Shown here: positions 7,227-12,797 of the stretch, piece after piece
Position numbering within the stretch: position 1 is the stretch's first letter
How the letters are laid out: each line of letters starts with the position of its first letter
Assembly (NCBI GenBank): GCA_009843585.1
Contig: VYDC01000256.1
Coordinates: forward strand, 1-12,797
Direction of reading: 5' to 3'
DNA length: 12,797 nucleotides
From: Chloroflexota bacterium
GTDB taxonomy: Bacteria; Chloroflexota; Dehalococcoidia; UBA2979
Made by a program: the position numbers and the translations under genes
The notes under the pieces: generated by a model
Database searches by the model: none
The model's input: only the letters and a program-made list of their open reading frames with translations
Told to the model about the DNA's origin: nothing

Positions 7227-7595
7227 TCAGCGGGCCTCGACGACGACGCGGCCGCCGGTTTCCACTTCGACGTGAAGGTCGTGCCCCTCGAGAAGGCGCA
7301 TCCCAACCAGCGGAGTCGTCTCGGCCGCGTAGACGTAGACGCTCCGGGGCTGGCCGTCCCAGAGCAGCGTGGCGTCGTACATGTCGAAGCTCGCCTCGGT
7401 CCCGTCGGCGAGAACACCCCAGCCGACGCCGTCAAACTCGAGCCCGAATGCTGTCACTAGCGCAGAGGGGAGCGTCAGAAACCCGCTGAAGCCGGTGTCG
7501 ATGACGGCCTCCACGTCCTGGACACTTCCAGCTGTACCTTGCACCGTAACTGGCAGGACAGCCTCGAGGACAGCAGTGACGGCCCCCTGGATCAA
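7227..7595 (-). CDS. Small retropepsin-like (clan AA) aspartic protease
   Basis: 122 aa from a TTG at 7595. The start follows a G-rich stretch (7600-7605) and gives an MIxG-type N-terminus as seen in archaeal and bacterial clan AA proteases of the AF_0612 type. The next in-frame ATG is residue 72, past the active site. The catalytic motif is VIDTGFSGFLTLP with Asp33-Thr34-Gly35. LADGT at 62-66 fits the flap-side region, and PLVGMRLL at 95-102 supplies the hydrophobic-hydrophobic-Gly motif. Only one DTG is present, so activity would need a homodimer, as in retroviral proteases. The TTG overlaps the TGA of the preceding small gene (TTGA, 7592-7595), implying translational coupling. No transmembrane segment, signal peptide or retroelement genes are nearby, so it is a stand-alone cellular protease of unknown substrate. 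Confidence 0.85.
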   Translation of the reverse strand: MIQGAVTAVLEAVLPVTVQGTAGSVQDVEAVIDTGFSGFLTLPSALVTAFGLEFDGVGWGVLADGTEASFDMYDATLLWDGQPRSVYVYAAETTPLVGMRLLEGHDLHVEVETGGRVVVEAR

Positions 7596-7861
7596 CCGGC
7601 CCCCCGCAGGAGTCCCGCCCCGAACCGGTCGATCGCTCGGGAACCCACACGCTCGAACAGCACGTTGACCGCATCCGGGCGCTCCGCCCGCAGGCGGTCC
7701 CGCGCGGCAATCACCGTGTCGCCGAGTGCCCAGCAACGGCTGTCGATGTCGATGGCGACGACCTCTCCATCGTGGTGTGCTTCGACTTCCCGCCGGATGT
7801 CGCGCTGGTAGATCTCGTCGCCGAGGCGGGCGATCTCCTCGGTGGGTCGACGAGTAGCCAT
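7592..7861 (-). CDS. Small protein of unknown function, partner of the aspartic protease
   Basis: 89 aa from the ATG at 7861, with a strong SD (GGAGGAGG, 7867-7874) five bases upstream. I cannot assign a named family with certainty. Visible features are an amphipathic N-terminal helix (EEIARLGDEIYQRDIRREVE), then HHDGEVVAIDIDS, probably a beta hairpin, then GDTVIAARDRLRAERPDA, probably a helix, and VLFERVG as a last strand, with a short Gly/Arg-rich tail. This reads as a compact alpha/beta domain. From memory, similar 80-90-residue proteins with a 'Gd.iY...i...ve..h.Gk.vaiDv.sg' pattern occur immediately upstream of clan AA aspartic proteases in other bacteria. That recollection needs a search to confirm. 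The stop overlaps the protease start by four bases. Roles as inhibitor, substrate adaptor, chaperone or antitoxin-like partner are all speculative. Confidence 0.8.
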   Translation of the reverse strand: MATRRPTEEIARLGDEIYQRDIRREVEAHHDGEVVAIDIDSRCWALGDTVIAARDRLRAERPDAVNVLFERVGSRAIDRFGAGLLRGAG

Positions 7862-7866
7862 GGCGG

Positions 7867-7874
7867 CCTCCTCC
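7867..7874 (-). promoter_or_regulatory. Ribosome binding site of the small unknown gene
   Basis: GGAGGAGG on the minus strand, five bases from the ATG at 7861, is one of the strongest SD sites in the window. It selects this ATG over a longer open reading extending to 8065. Confidence 0.7.
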
Positions 7875-7894
7875 GTGTGGTGTGCCACCCGTAG

Positions 7895-7927
7895 AAGATA
7901 GCACCGGCGCGGGTCGTGCACTGACAA
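7895..7927 (-). promoter_or_regulatory. Candidate promoter for the small protein-protease pair
   Basis: On the minus strand TATCTT (7895-7900) is preceded by TG at the extended -10 position (TGCTATCTT). A TTGTCA (7922-7927), one base from the TTGACA consensus, lies upstream. The 21-bp spacer is too long for a normal -35/-10 pair, so the extended -10 may act alone. The distance of about 33 bp to the ATG leaves a short 5' leader carrying the SD. Confidence 0.4.
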
Positions 7928-8090
7928 GAAGCTGTCCTCGGCATGGAGGCTCGAGGTAGAGAAAGGCGACGGCACCTTCCAGCACTTCACCCTCAGCAAC
8001 TGCTCGCCATCGGTGCGCTGGGGCGGCACAGGCGACCTGGGCTGGGAAGCAGGGGACCAGATCACCGTGCGGCTGGTGAAGAACCCCTAG
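7902..8090 (+). pseudogene. Start-less coding remnant of an unknown protein
   Basis: After a TAG at 7899-7901 this frame stays open for 62 codons to the TAG at 8088-8090. It reads like real protein: AWRLEVEKGDGTFQHFTLSN, then CSPSVRWGGTGDLGWEAG, then DQITVRLVKNP before the stop. Third codon positions are mostly G or C, as in genuine genes here. There is no ATG or GTG before the conserved-looking part and no SD. It therefore looks like the C-terminal end of a gene whose front was lost. The strand-rich, Trp- and Gly-containing pattern suggests a small beta domain, but I recognise no family. It overlaps the candidate -35 of the divergent small-protein gene. A chance open frame is the main alternative. 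Confidence 0.35.
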
Positions 8091-8558
8091 CGCGAGGGGC
8101 CGACCGGGGTGAGTCAGGGCAAGGCGAGGCACACACGCAACCGGCTGCGGGCCAGGCTCAAGCCGACCGCGGTGGGGGCGAGTCGCGGGCACAACGTGCC
8201 TGCATCACGGTCATCCTCCGGCTTCTCTCAGGCTAGACGACAGCCCTGGGGTGATGGTCCCGCAGGGCGGTGGCCGGGGCCCCGTCAGCCGCACGCCGTC
8301 GGAGCGCCAGCGTCGGACGCCCACGGTGCACAGCACCGGCAGCATCCCGGCGAACGGCCCCGCCGGAGCCGGCGGAGCCGGGAGCGGTAGGCGCTGCGAG
8401 GCGCTCGCCCCGGCATCCCGCGCCGGAGCCCGCCGGGCCCGCACGCCCCCGGCGAGGGCGGCGGCCCGGACGCGATCCTACGCCCTGGCGGGCTCATGCT
8501 CGCGCTGTGAGCGGTCGCGGCACAGAATGTAGCGGCGGCGGCGAGAGGGGACCCGCGC
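8091..8558. other. Gap of about 470 bp with no supportable gene
   Basis: This is the longest stretch without a gene. Frames on both strands are open in places, as expected at high GC, but the products are Arg/Pro/Ala-rich with no family-like segments or SD. Short GC-rich inverted repeats occur, such as CCGCCGG (8360-8366) facing CCGGCGG (8369-8375), with too small a loop for a good hairpin. I see no tRNA, small RNA or riboswitch fold by eye. The right end must contain the transketolase promoter. Confidence 0.5.
8523..8551 (+). promoter_or_regulatory. Possible -10 box and ribosome binding site of transketolase
   Basis: GAGAGGGGA at 8543-8551, seven bases before the ATG at 8559, is the likely SD. 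CAGAAT at 8523-8528 matches TATAAT at four of six positions and is a possible -10. No clear -35 is visible. Confidence 0.35.
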
Positions 8559-10610
8559 ATGGCGAGCCCGAGCGTCGACGAGCTCGGCGTCAACACGATC
8601 CGGGCGCTCGCGATGGACGCCGTGCAGCAGGCGAACTCCGGGCACCCGGGAGCGCCGATGGGCGCCGCGCCGATGGCCCACGCCCTGTGGACGCGCTTCC
8701 TCCGCCACAGCCCCTCAAACCCCGACTGGCCGGACCGCGACCGCTTCGTGCTCTCCGCCGGCCACGCCTCGATGCTCCTCTACGCGCTGCTGCACCTCAC
8801 CGGCTACGACCTCCCGCTCGCGGAGATCGAGCGCTTCCGCCAGTGGGAGAGCCGCACCCCCGGCCACCCCGAGCGCCACGACACCCCCGGGGTCGAGCTC
8901 ACCACCGGGCCGCTGGGGGCCGGCTTCGCGATGGGCGTGGGGATGGCGATCGCCGAGCGCTTCCTGGCGGCGCGCTACAACCGCCCGGGCTTCCCCGTCG
9001 TCGACCACCGCGTCTACGGGATCGTCTCCGACGGCGACCTGATGGAGGGAGTCGCCTCCGAGGCGGCCTCGCTCGCGGGCACGCTCGGGCTCGGCCGCCT
9101 CGTCTACCTCTACGACGACAACGAGATCTCCATCGAGGGCGACACCGACCTCGCCTTCCGCGAGGACGTGGCCGCGCGCTTCCGCGCCTACGGCTGGGAC
9201 GTCGAGGAGGTGGCGGACGGCACCGACCTCGAGTCGATCGCCGGGGCGATCGCGCGCGCCCGGGCCGAGGAGAGCCGGCCCTCCCTCATCATCGTCCCCA
9301 CGATCATCGCCCACGGCAGCCCGAACAAGGCCGGCACCGCGGCGGCGCACGGCGCGCCACTCGGGGAGGAGGAGGTGCGGCTCTCCAAGCGCGCCCTCGG
9401 CTGGCCGGAGGAGCCCGCCTTCCACGTGCCGGAGGCGGTGCGCGCCGAGATGGGGCGCGCGCGCGGGCGCGGGCGCGAGCAGGAGGCGGCCTGGGCGGGG
9501 CTGCTTCAGGAGTACGAGCGCCAGCACCCCGAGCTCGCCGCGGAGTTCCGGGAGACGCTCGCAGGGAGCCTCCCGCCGGGGTGGGCGGAGGCGATCCCCT
9601 CCTTCGAGCCGGGGGGGCCGGCGCTGGCGACCCGCGCCGCCTCCGGGCGCGTGCTCAACGCGGTGGCGTCGTTGCTCCCGACGCTGATGGGCGGCTCCGC
9701 CGACCTCGCCCCCTCGAACAACACCTACCTCGCGGGCTACCCCGACCAGGCGGCCGAGGAGCCGGCCGGGCGCAACCTGCGCTTCGGCGTGCGCGAGCAT
9801 GCGATGGGCAACGTCGAGAACGGGATGGCGCTCCACGGCGGCGTGCTGCCCTTCGCGGGGACCTTCCTCATCTTCTCCGACTACATGCGCCCCGCGCTGC
9901 GCCTGGCGGCGCTGCAGCGGGTGCACGCGGTCTTCATCTTCACGCACGACTCGATCGGGCTCGGCGAGGACGGCCCCACGCACCAGCCCGTCGAGCACCT
10001 CGCCTCCCTGCGCGCGATGCCCGGCCTCACCGTCTACCGGCCGGCCGACGCGAACGAGACGGCGGCATGCTGGCGGCTCGCCCTCGAGCGCCGCGAGCCG
10101 GCGGCGCTCGCGCTCACGCGGCAGGGGCTGCCGGTGCTCGGACCCGTCGAGCGCGTGCGCGCCGGGGCGGCGCGGGGCGGCTACGTGCTCGCCGACGCGC
10201 CGGAGGGCGGCGAGCCCGACGTGCTGCTGCTCGCGACCGGGTCGGAGGTCGCGGTCTGCTGCTCGGCGCGCGAGCTGCTCCGGGAGCGGGGCATCGGCGC
10301 CCGCGTCGTCAGCATGCCGAGCTGGGAGATCTTCGACGAGCAGCCGGCCGACTACCGCGAGCGGGTCATCCCGCCCCGAGTCGGCGCGCGCCTCTCCGTG
10401 GAGGCCGCCGCGACGATGGGGTGGCACCGCCACGTCGGCGACCGCGGGGAGGCGATGGGCCTCGATCGCTTCGGCGCCTCCGCGCCGGGCGCGGTGCTGT
10501 TCGAGCGGTTCGGCTTCACGCCGGAGGAGGTGGCGCGGCGGGCCGCGCGCCTCGTCGAGCGCGAGGCGGAAGCCGCGGGGCAGGGCCCCGGGGCGGCGTC
10601 CGGGCGGTAG
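8559..10610 (+). CDS. tkt: Transketolase
   Basis: 683 aa, close to the 660-700 aa of bacterial transketolases. It transfers two-carbon ketol units between sugar phosphates in the non-oxidative pentose phosphate pathway, using thiamine diphosphate and a divalent metal, as a cytosolic homodimer. Visible signatures in order are NSGHPGAPMG with His29, TTGPLGAG, the cofactor motif SDGDLMEG (Asp158, Gly159, Asp160) closed by Asn188 in YDDNEISIEG, IIAHGSPNKAGT with His252, GVREHAMGNVENG with the catalytic Glu413, and GEDGPTHQPVEH with His475. Equivalent residues in the E. coli enzyme sit at very similar positions. The cofactor motif begins SDGD rather than the usual GDGD. The next gene encodes a Tal-Pgi fusion 44 bp downstream on the same strand, so the two very likely form an operon. 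Confidence 0.97.
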   Translation: MASPSVDELGVNTIRALAMDAVQQANSGHPGAPMGAAPMAHALWTRFLRHSPSNPDWPDRDRFVLSAGHASMLLYALLHLTGYDLPLAEIERFRQWESRTPGHPERHDTPGVELTTGPLGAGFAMGVGMAIAERFLAARYNRPGFPVVDHRVYGIVSDGDLMEGVASEAASLAGTLGLGRLVYLYDDNEISIEGDTDLAFREDVAARFRAYGWDVEEVADGTDLESIAGAIARARAEESRPSLIIVPTIIAHGSPNKAGTAAAHGAPLGEEEVRLSKRALGWPEEPAFHVPEAVRAEMGRARGRGREQEAAWAGLLQEYERQHPELAAEFRETLAGSLPPGWAEAIPSFEPGGPALATRAASGRVLNAVASLLPTLMGGSADLAPSNNTYLAGYPDQAAEEPAGRNLRFGVREHAMGNVENGMALHGGVLPFAGTFLIFSDYMRPALRLAALQRVHAVFIFTHDSIGLGEDGPTHQPVEHLASLRAMPGLTVYRPADANETAACWRLALERREPAALALTRQGLPVLGPVERVRAGAARGGYVLADAPEGGEPDVLLLATGSEVAVCCSARELLRERGIGARVVSMPSWEIFDEQPADYRERVIPPRVGARLSVEAAATMGWHRHVGDRGEAMGLDRFGASAPGAVLFERFGFTPEEVARRAARLVEREAEAAGQGPGAASGR

Positions 10611-10613
10611 AGT

Positions 10614-10631
10614 CCGGGCAGGAGAGCCCGG
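10614..10631 (+). repeat. Hairpin in the tkt/tal-pgi gap with an SD-like loop
   Basis: CCGGGC (10614-10619) and GCCCGG (10626-10631) form a perfect 6-bp stem with loop AGGAGA. It lies four bases after the tkt stop and 13 bases before the SD of the next gene. No T tract follows, so it is unlikely to be an intrinsic terminator. It could stabilise mRNA ends or tune translation. Confidence 0.35.
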
Positions 10632-10643
10632 GAGGGGGCGACC

Positions 10644-10650
10644 GGAGGGA
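10644..10650 (+). promoter_or_regulatory. Ribosome binding site of the tal-pgi fusion gene
   Basis: GGAGGGA with four bases to the ATG at 10655 fixes the start of the fusion gene. Confidence 0.6.
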
Positions 10651-10654
10651 CGCC

Positions 10655-12797
10655 ATGCCGGAGACGATCGCACGGCTGCGCGAGCGCGGGCAGAGCGTCT
10701 GGCTCGACTTCATCCACCGCGGGATGCTCGACTCGGGGCAGCTCGAGCGCTACGTGCGCGAGGGCTGGATCACCGGGCTCACCTCCAACCCGACGATCTT
10801 CAACCGCGCCATCTCGGGCTCGGCCCGCTACGACGACGCCCTGCGCGAGGCCGCCCGCGCCGGCGCGCAGGGGGCCTACGAGGCCTTCGTCGACATAGCG
10901 AGCGACGACCTCAGGCGCGCCGCCGATCTCTTCCGGGGCGTCTACGACGAGAGCGGCGGCGCCGACGGCTACGTCTCCTTCGAGGCGCCGCCCGGGATCG
11001 AGCACGACGCCCCGGCGACCGTGCGCGAGGCGCACCGGCTGCGCGAGGCCGTCGGGCGCCCCAACGTGATGATCAAGGTGCCCGGCACCCCCGCCGGGGT
11101 CGAGGCGCTCCGCGAGCTCACCGCGCAGGGCGCGAGCGTCAACGTCACGCTGCTCTTCGGCGTGGGCGTCTACGAGCGCGTCGCGGAGGCCTACATCGAG
11201 GGGCTGGAGCGCCGGCTCGAGCAGGGCCTGCCGCTCGGCGACCTCGCCTCGGTCGCCTCCTTCTTCGTCTCGCGCGTCGACAGCAAGGTGGACGGCTGGC
11301 TCCCCGCGGGATCGGAGCTCCTCGGGGGCGCCGCCGTCGCCAACGCCCGCCTCGCCTACCGGCTCTTCCTCGAGCACTTCAGCGGGCCGCGCTGGGAGCG
11401 GCTCGCCGAAGCCGGGGCCCGCGTGCAGCGCCCGCTCTGGGCCTCGACGAGCACGAAGAACCCGGCCTACTCGGACGTGCTCTACGTCGACGAGCTCGTC
11501 GCCCCCGACACCGTCAACACGCTGCCGGAGGCGACGCTGCAGGCGTTCGCCGATCACGGGAACCCGGAGGGCGGCATCGACGAGCGCGCGATGGCGGAGG
11601 CGCAGGTGGTGATGGAGCGCCTCGCCTCGGCCGGCATCGACGTCGAGCGAGCCACCGACGAACTGCTCACGGAGGGCCTGGGCTCCTTCGCCGCCGACTT
11701 CCGCTCCCTGCTCGACTGCATCGACGCCTCCCTCTCCGCGCTGAACGATCCCCGCAGCCGCAGCGACGGCGGCGGGCTCGGTGCGCTCGCGCCGCCGCTC
11801 TCCGACCGCCTCGGTGCGCTGGCGGAGGAGGAGGTGGTCCGGCGGCTCTGGTCAGGCGACCACACGCTGTGGGCCGACGGTCCCGGCGAGATCGCCGACC
11901 GGCTGGGGTGGCTCGCCGTCGACGAGGAGATGCGCGGCCGCGTCCCCGAGATCGAGGCCTTCGCCAGGCAGGTCTCAGACGCGGGCTACCGCACCGCGCT
12001 GCTCATGGGGATGGGGGGATCGAGCCTCGCGCCGGAGGTCATGGCGGCGTCGTTCGGACGGACGCCCGACGGCCTCGAGCTCCTGGTCCTCGACACGACC
12101 GACCCGCAGGCGATCGCGGAGACCGCCTCGCGCCTCCCTGCGGGACGCACCCTCTACATCGCCGCCAGCAAGTCCGGCACGACGGTCGAGACGCGCTCGC
12201 AGCTCGAGTTCTTCTGGGAGCGGCTCGAGCGCGAGGACCCCGCGGCGGGCCGGCACTTCATCGCGATCACCGACCCGGGGAGCCCGCTCGCGGCGCTCGC
12301 CGAGGAGCGGCGCTTCCGGCGCGTCTTCGAGAACCCGCCCGACATCGGGGGGCGCTACTCCGCGCTCTCCTACTTCGGCCTGGTGCCGGCGGCGCTGGCC
12401 GGGGTCCCCATCGGCGCGGTGCTCGAGGACGCGGCCTCGATGCGTCGCGCCTGCCACACCTGCGTGCCGGCCGCGGACAACCCCGGCGGGTGGCTCGGCG
12501 CCGCGCTCGCGGAGGCCCACGCGGCCGGGCGCGACAAGCTCACGCTCGTGCTCCCCGAGGGGATCGCGAGCCTCGGCTGCTGGGTCGAGCAGCTCATCGC
12601 CGAGTCCACCGGCAAGGGGGGGACGGGCATCCTCCCCGTCGAGGGGGAGCCCCTGGGCTCGCCGTCGCGCTACGGGGACGACCGGCTCTTCGTGGCGCTG
12701 GGGGAGCCCGACGGCTCGGCGCCGGCCCTCGACGCCCTGCAGGCGGCGGGCCACCCCGTCATCCGGCTCCCAGAGGTCGGCCCCGCCGCCTGCAGGG
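10655..12797 (+). CDS. Bifunctional transaldolase/glucose-6-phosphate isomerase, 3' end missing
   Basis: 714 codons are visible and the frame is open at the window edge; known fusions are about 900-950 aa, so roughly 200 residues are missing. Residues 1-363 are transaldolase of the mycobacterial type: SVWLDFIHRGML at 14-25, GLTSNPTIFNRAI, the Schiff-base Lys141 in MIKVPGTPAG, NVTLLFG, and ASTSTKNPAYSD. A short Ser/Asp/Gly-rich linker around 363-380 leads into a phosphoglucose isomerase domain with MGMGGSSLAPEV, sugar-phosphate-binding SKSGTTVET at 505-513 and GGRYSALSYFG from 565. The first half swaps a dihydroxyacetone unit between sedoheptulose-7-phosphate and glyceraldehyde-3-phosphate, giving fructose-6-phosphate; the second half converts that to glucose-6-phosphate. 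Such fusions are known in several bacteria. It follows tkt by 44 bp, so the gene pair covers the recycling half of the pentose phosphate cycle. Confidence 0.95.
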   Translation, partial: MPETIARLRERGQSVWLDFIHRGMLDSGQLERYVREGWITGLTSNPTIFNRAISGSARYDDALREAARAGAQGAYEAFVDIASDDLRRAADLFRGVYDESGGADGYVSFEAPPGIEHDAPATVREAHRLREAVGRPNVMIKVPGTPAGVEALRELTAQGASVNVTLLFGVGVYERVAEAYIEGLERRLEQGLPLGDLASVASFFVSRVDSKVDGWLPAGSELLGGAAVANARLAYRLFLEHFSGPRWERLAEAGARVQRPLWASTSTKNPAYSDVLYVDELVAPDTVNTLPEATLQAFADHGNPEGGIDERAMAEAQVVMERLASAGIDVERATDELLTEGLGSFAADFRSLLDCIDASLSALNDPRSRSDGGGLGALAPPLSDRLGALAEEEVVRRLWSGDHTLWADGPGEIADRLGWLAVDEEMRGRVPEIEAFARQVSDAGYRTALLMGMGGSSLAPEVMAASFGRTPDGLELLVLDTTDPQAIAETASRLPAGRTLYIAASKSGTTVETRSQLEFFWERLEREDPAAGRHFIAITDPGSPLAALAEERRFRRVFENPPDIGGRYSALSYFGLVPAALAGVPIGAVLEDAASMRRACHTCVPAADNPGGWLGAALAEAHAAGRDKLTLVLPEGIASLGCWVEQLIAESTGKGGTGILPVEGEPLGSPSRYGDDRLFVALGEPDGSAPALDALQAAGHPVIRLPEVGPAACR

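Noticed and set aside
7227..7595. Retroelement origin for the retropepsin-like protease
   Set aside because: No reverse transcriptase, gag-like gene or terminal repeats are present, and stand-alone clan AA proteases are common in bacteria and archaea.
7227..7861. Calling the small gene pair a toxin-antitoxin system
   Set aside because: Size and overlap fit, but neither protein resembles a known toxin or antitoxin family. It is kept as a hypothesis only.
7596..8192. Upstream extension of the aspartic protease frame
   Set aside because: The extension runs antiparallel or out of frame through the small-protein gene and its promoter. Protein-like sequence begins at the TTG at 7595.
8211..8444. 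Minus-strand open frame of 77 codons in the intergenic gap
   Set aside because: GC-rich third positions and a short passage starting MLPVLC are suggestive, but there is no SD, the sequence is Pro/Arg-rich and no family is recognisable.
9450..9485. Gcgcgc-rich low-complexity tract as a possible repeat array
   Set aside because: It encodes an Arg/Gly-rich surface segment of transketolase in frame. There is no regular repeat unit with spacers.
8715..10673. Long minus-strand open frame of over 650 codons
   Set aside because: It is antisense to transketolase, which has all catalytic residues. The opposing product is low-complexity.
10352..11557. Minus-strand open frame (401 codons)
   Set aside because: It is antisense to the end of transketolase and the transaldolase domain, both unmistakable.

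Overview
The window is 12.8 kb of very GC-rich DNA with dense coding, strong codon third-position GC bias, frequent GTG starts and clear Shine-Dalgarno (SD) sites. This fits a high-GC Gram-positive bacterium, most plausibly a deep-branching actinomycete (Thermoleophilia or Rubrobacteria type). That placement is inferred from composition and gene content; there is no rRNA here to confirm it.

Layout. (1) Positions 1-2573, plus strand: a 5'-truncated exported-type SGNH/GDSL hydrolase, then an orphan branched-chain-amino-acid-type substrate-binding lipoprotein. (2) Positions 2607-7149, minus strand, listed in transcription order: a two-gene M16B metallopeptidase pair (catalytic 7149-5806, non-catalytic 5809-4457, overlapping by GTGA), then a flavin-reductase-like protein (4377-3814) and an LhgO-like FAD oxidoreductase (3773-2607). 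(3) Positions 7227-7861, also minus strand: a small unknown protein of 89 aa whose stop overlaps the TTG start of a 122-aa retropepsin-like aspartic protease. (4) Positions 7902-8558: a plus-strand open fragment with no start codon, probably a gene remnant, then about 470 bp with no supportable gene. (5) Positions 8559-12797, plus strand: transketolase, then a transaldolase-phosphoglucose isomerase fusion that runs off the window.

The last two genes form a non-oxidative pentose phosphate cluster. Transketolase and transaldolase interconvert pentose, heptulose and triose phosphates with fructose-6-phosphate. The fused isomerase converts fructose-6-phosphate to glucose-6-phosphate, so carbon can re-enter the oxidative branch. 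The M16 pair probably forms a cytosolic heterodimeric peptidase.

The best candidate for under-described biology is the overlapping pair of small unknown protein and aspartic protease. It sits in a patch that looks less GC-rich than its surroundings, beside the gene remnant. I see no tRNA, rRNA, CRISPR array, transposase or attachment site.
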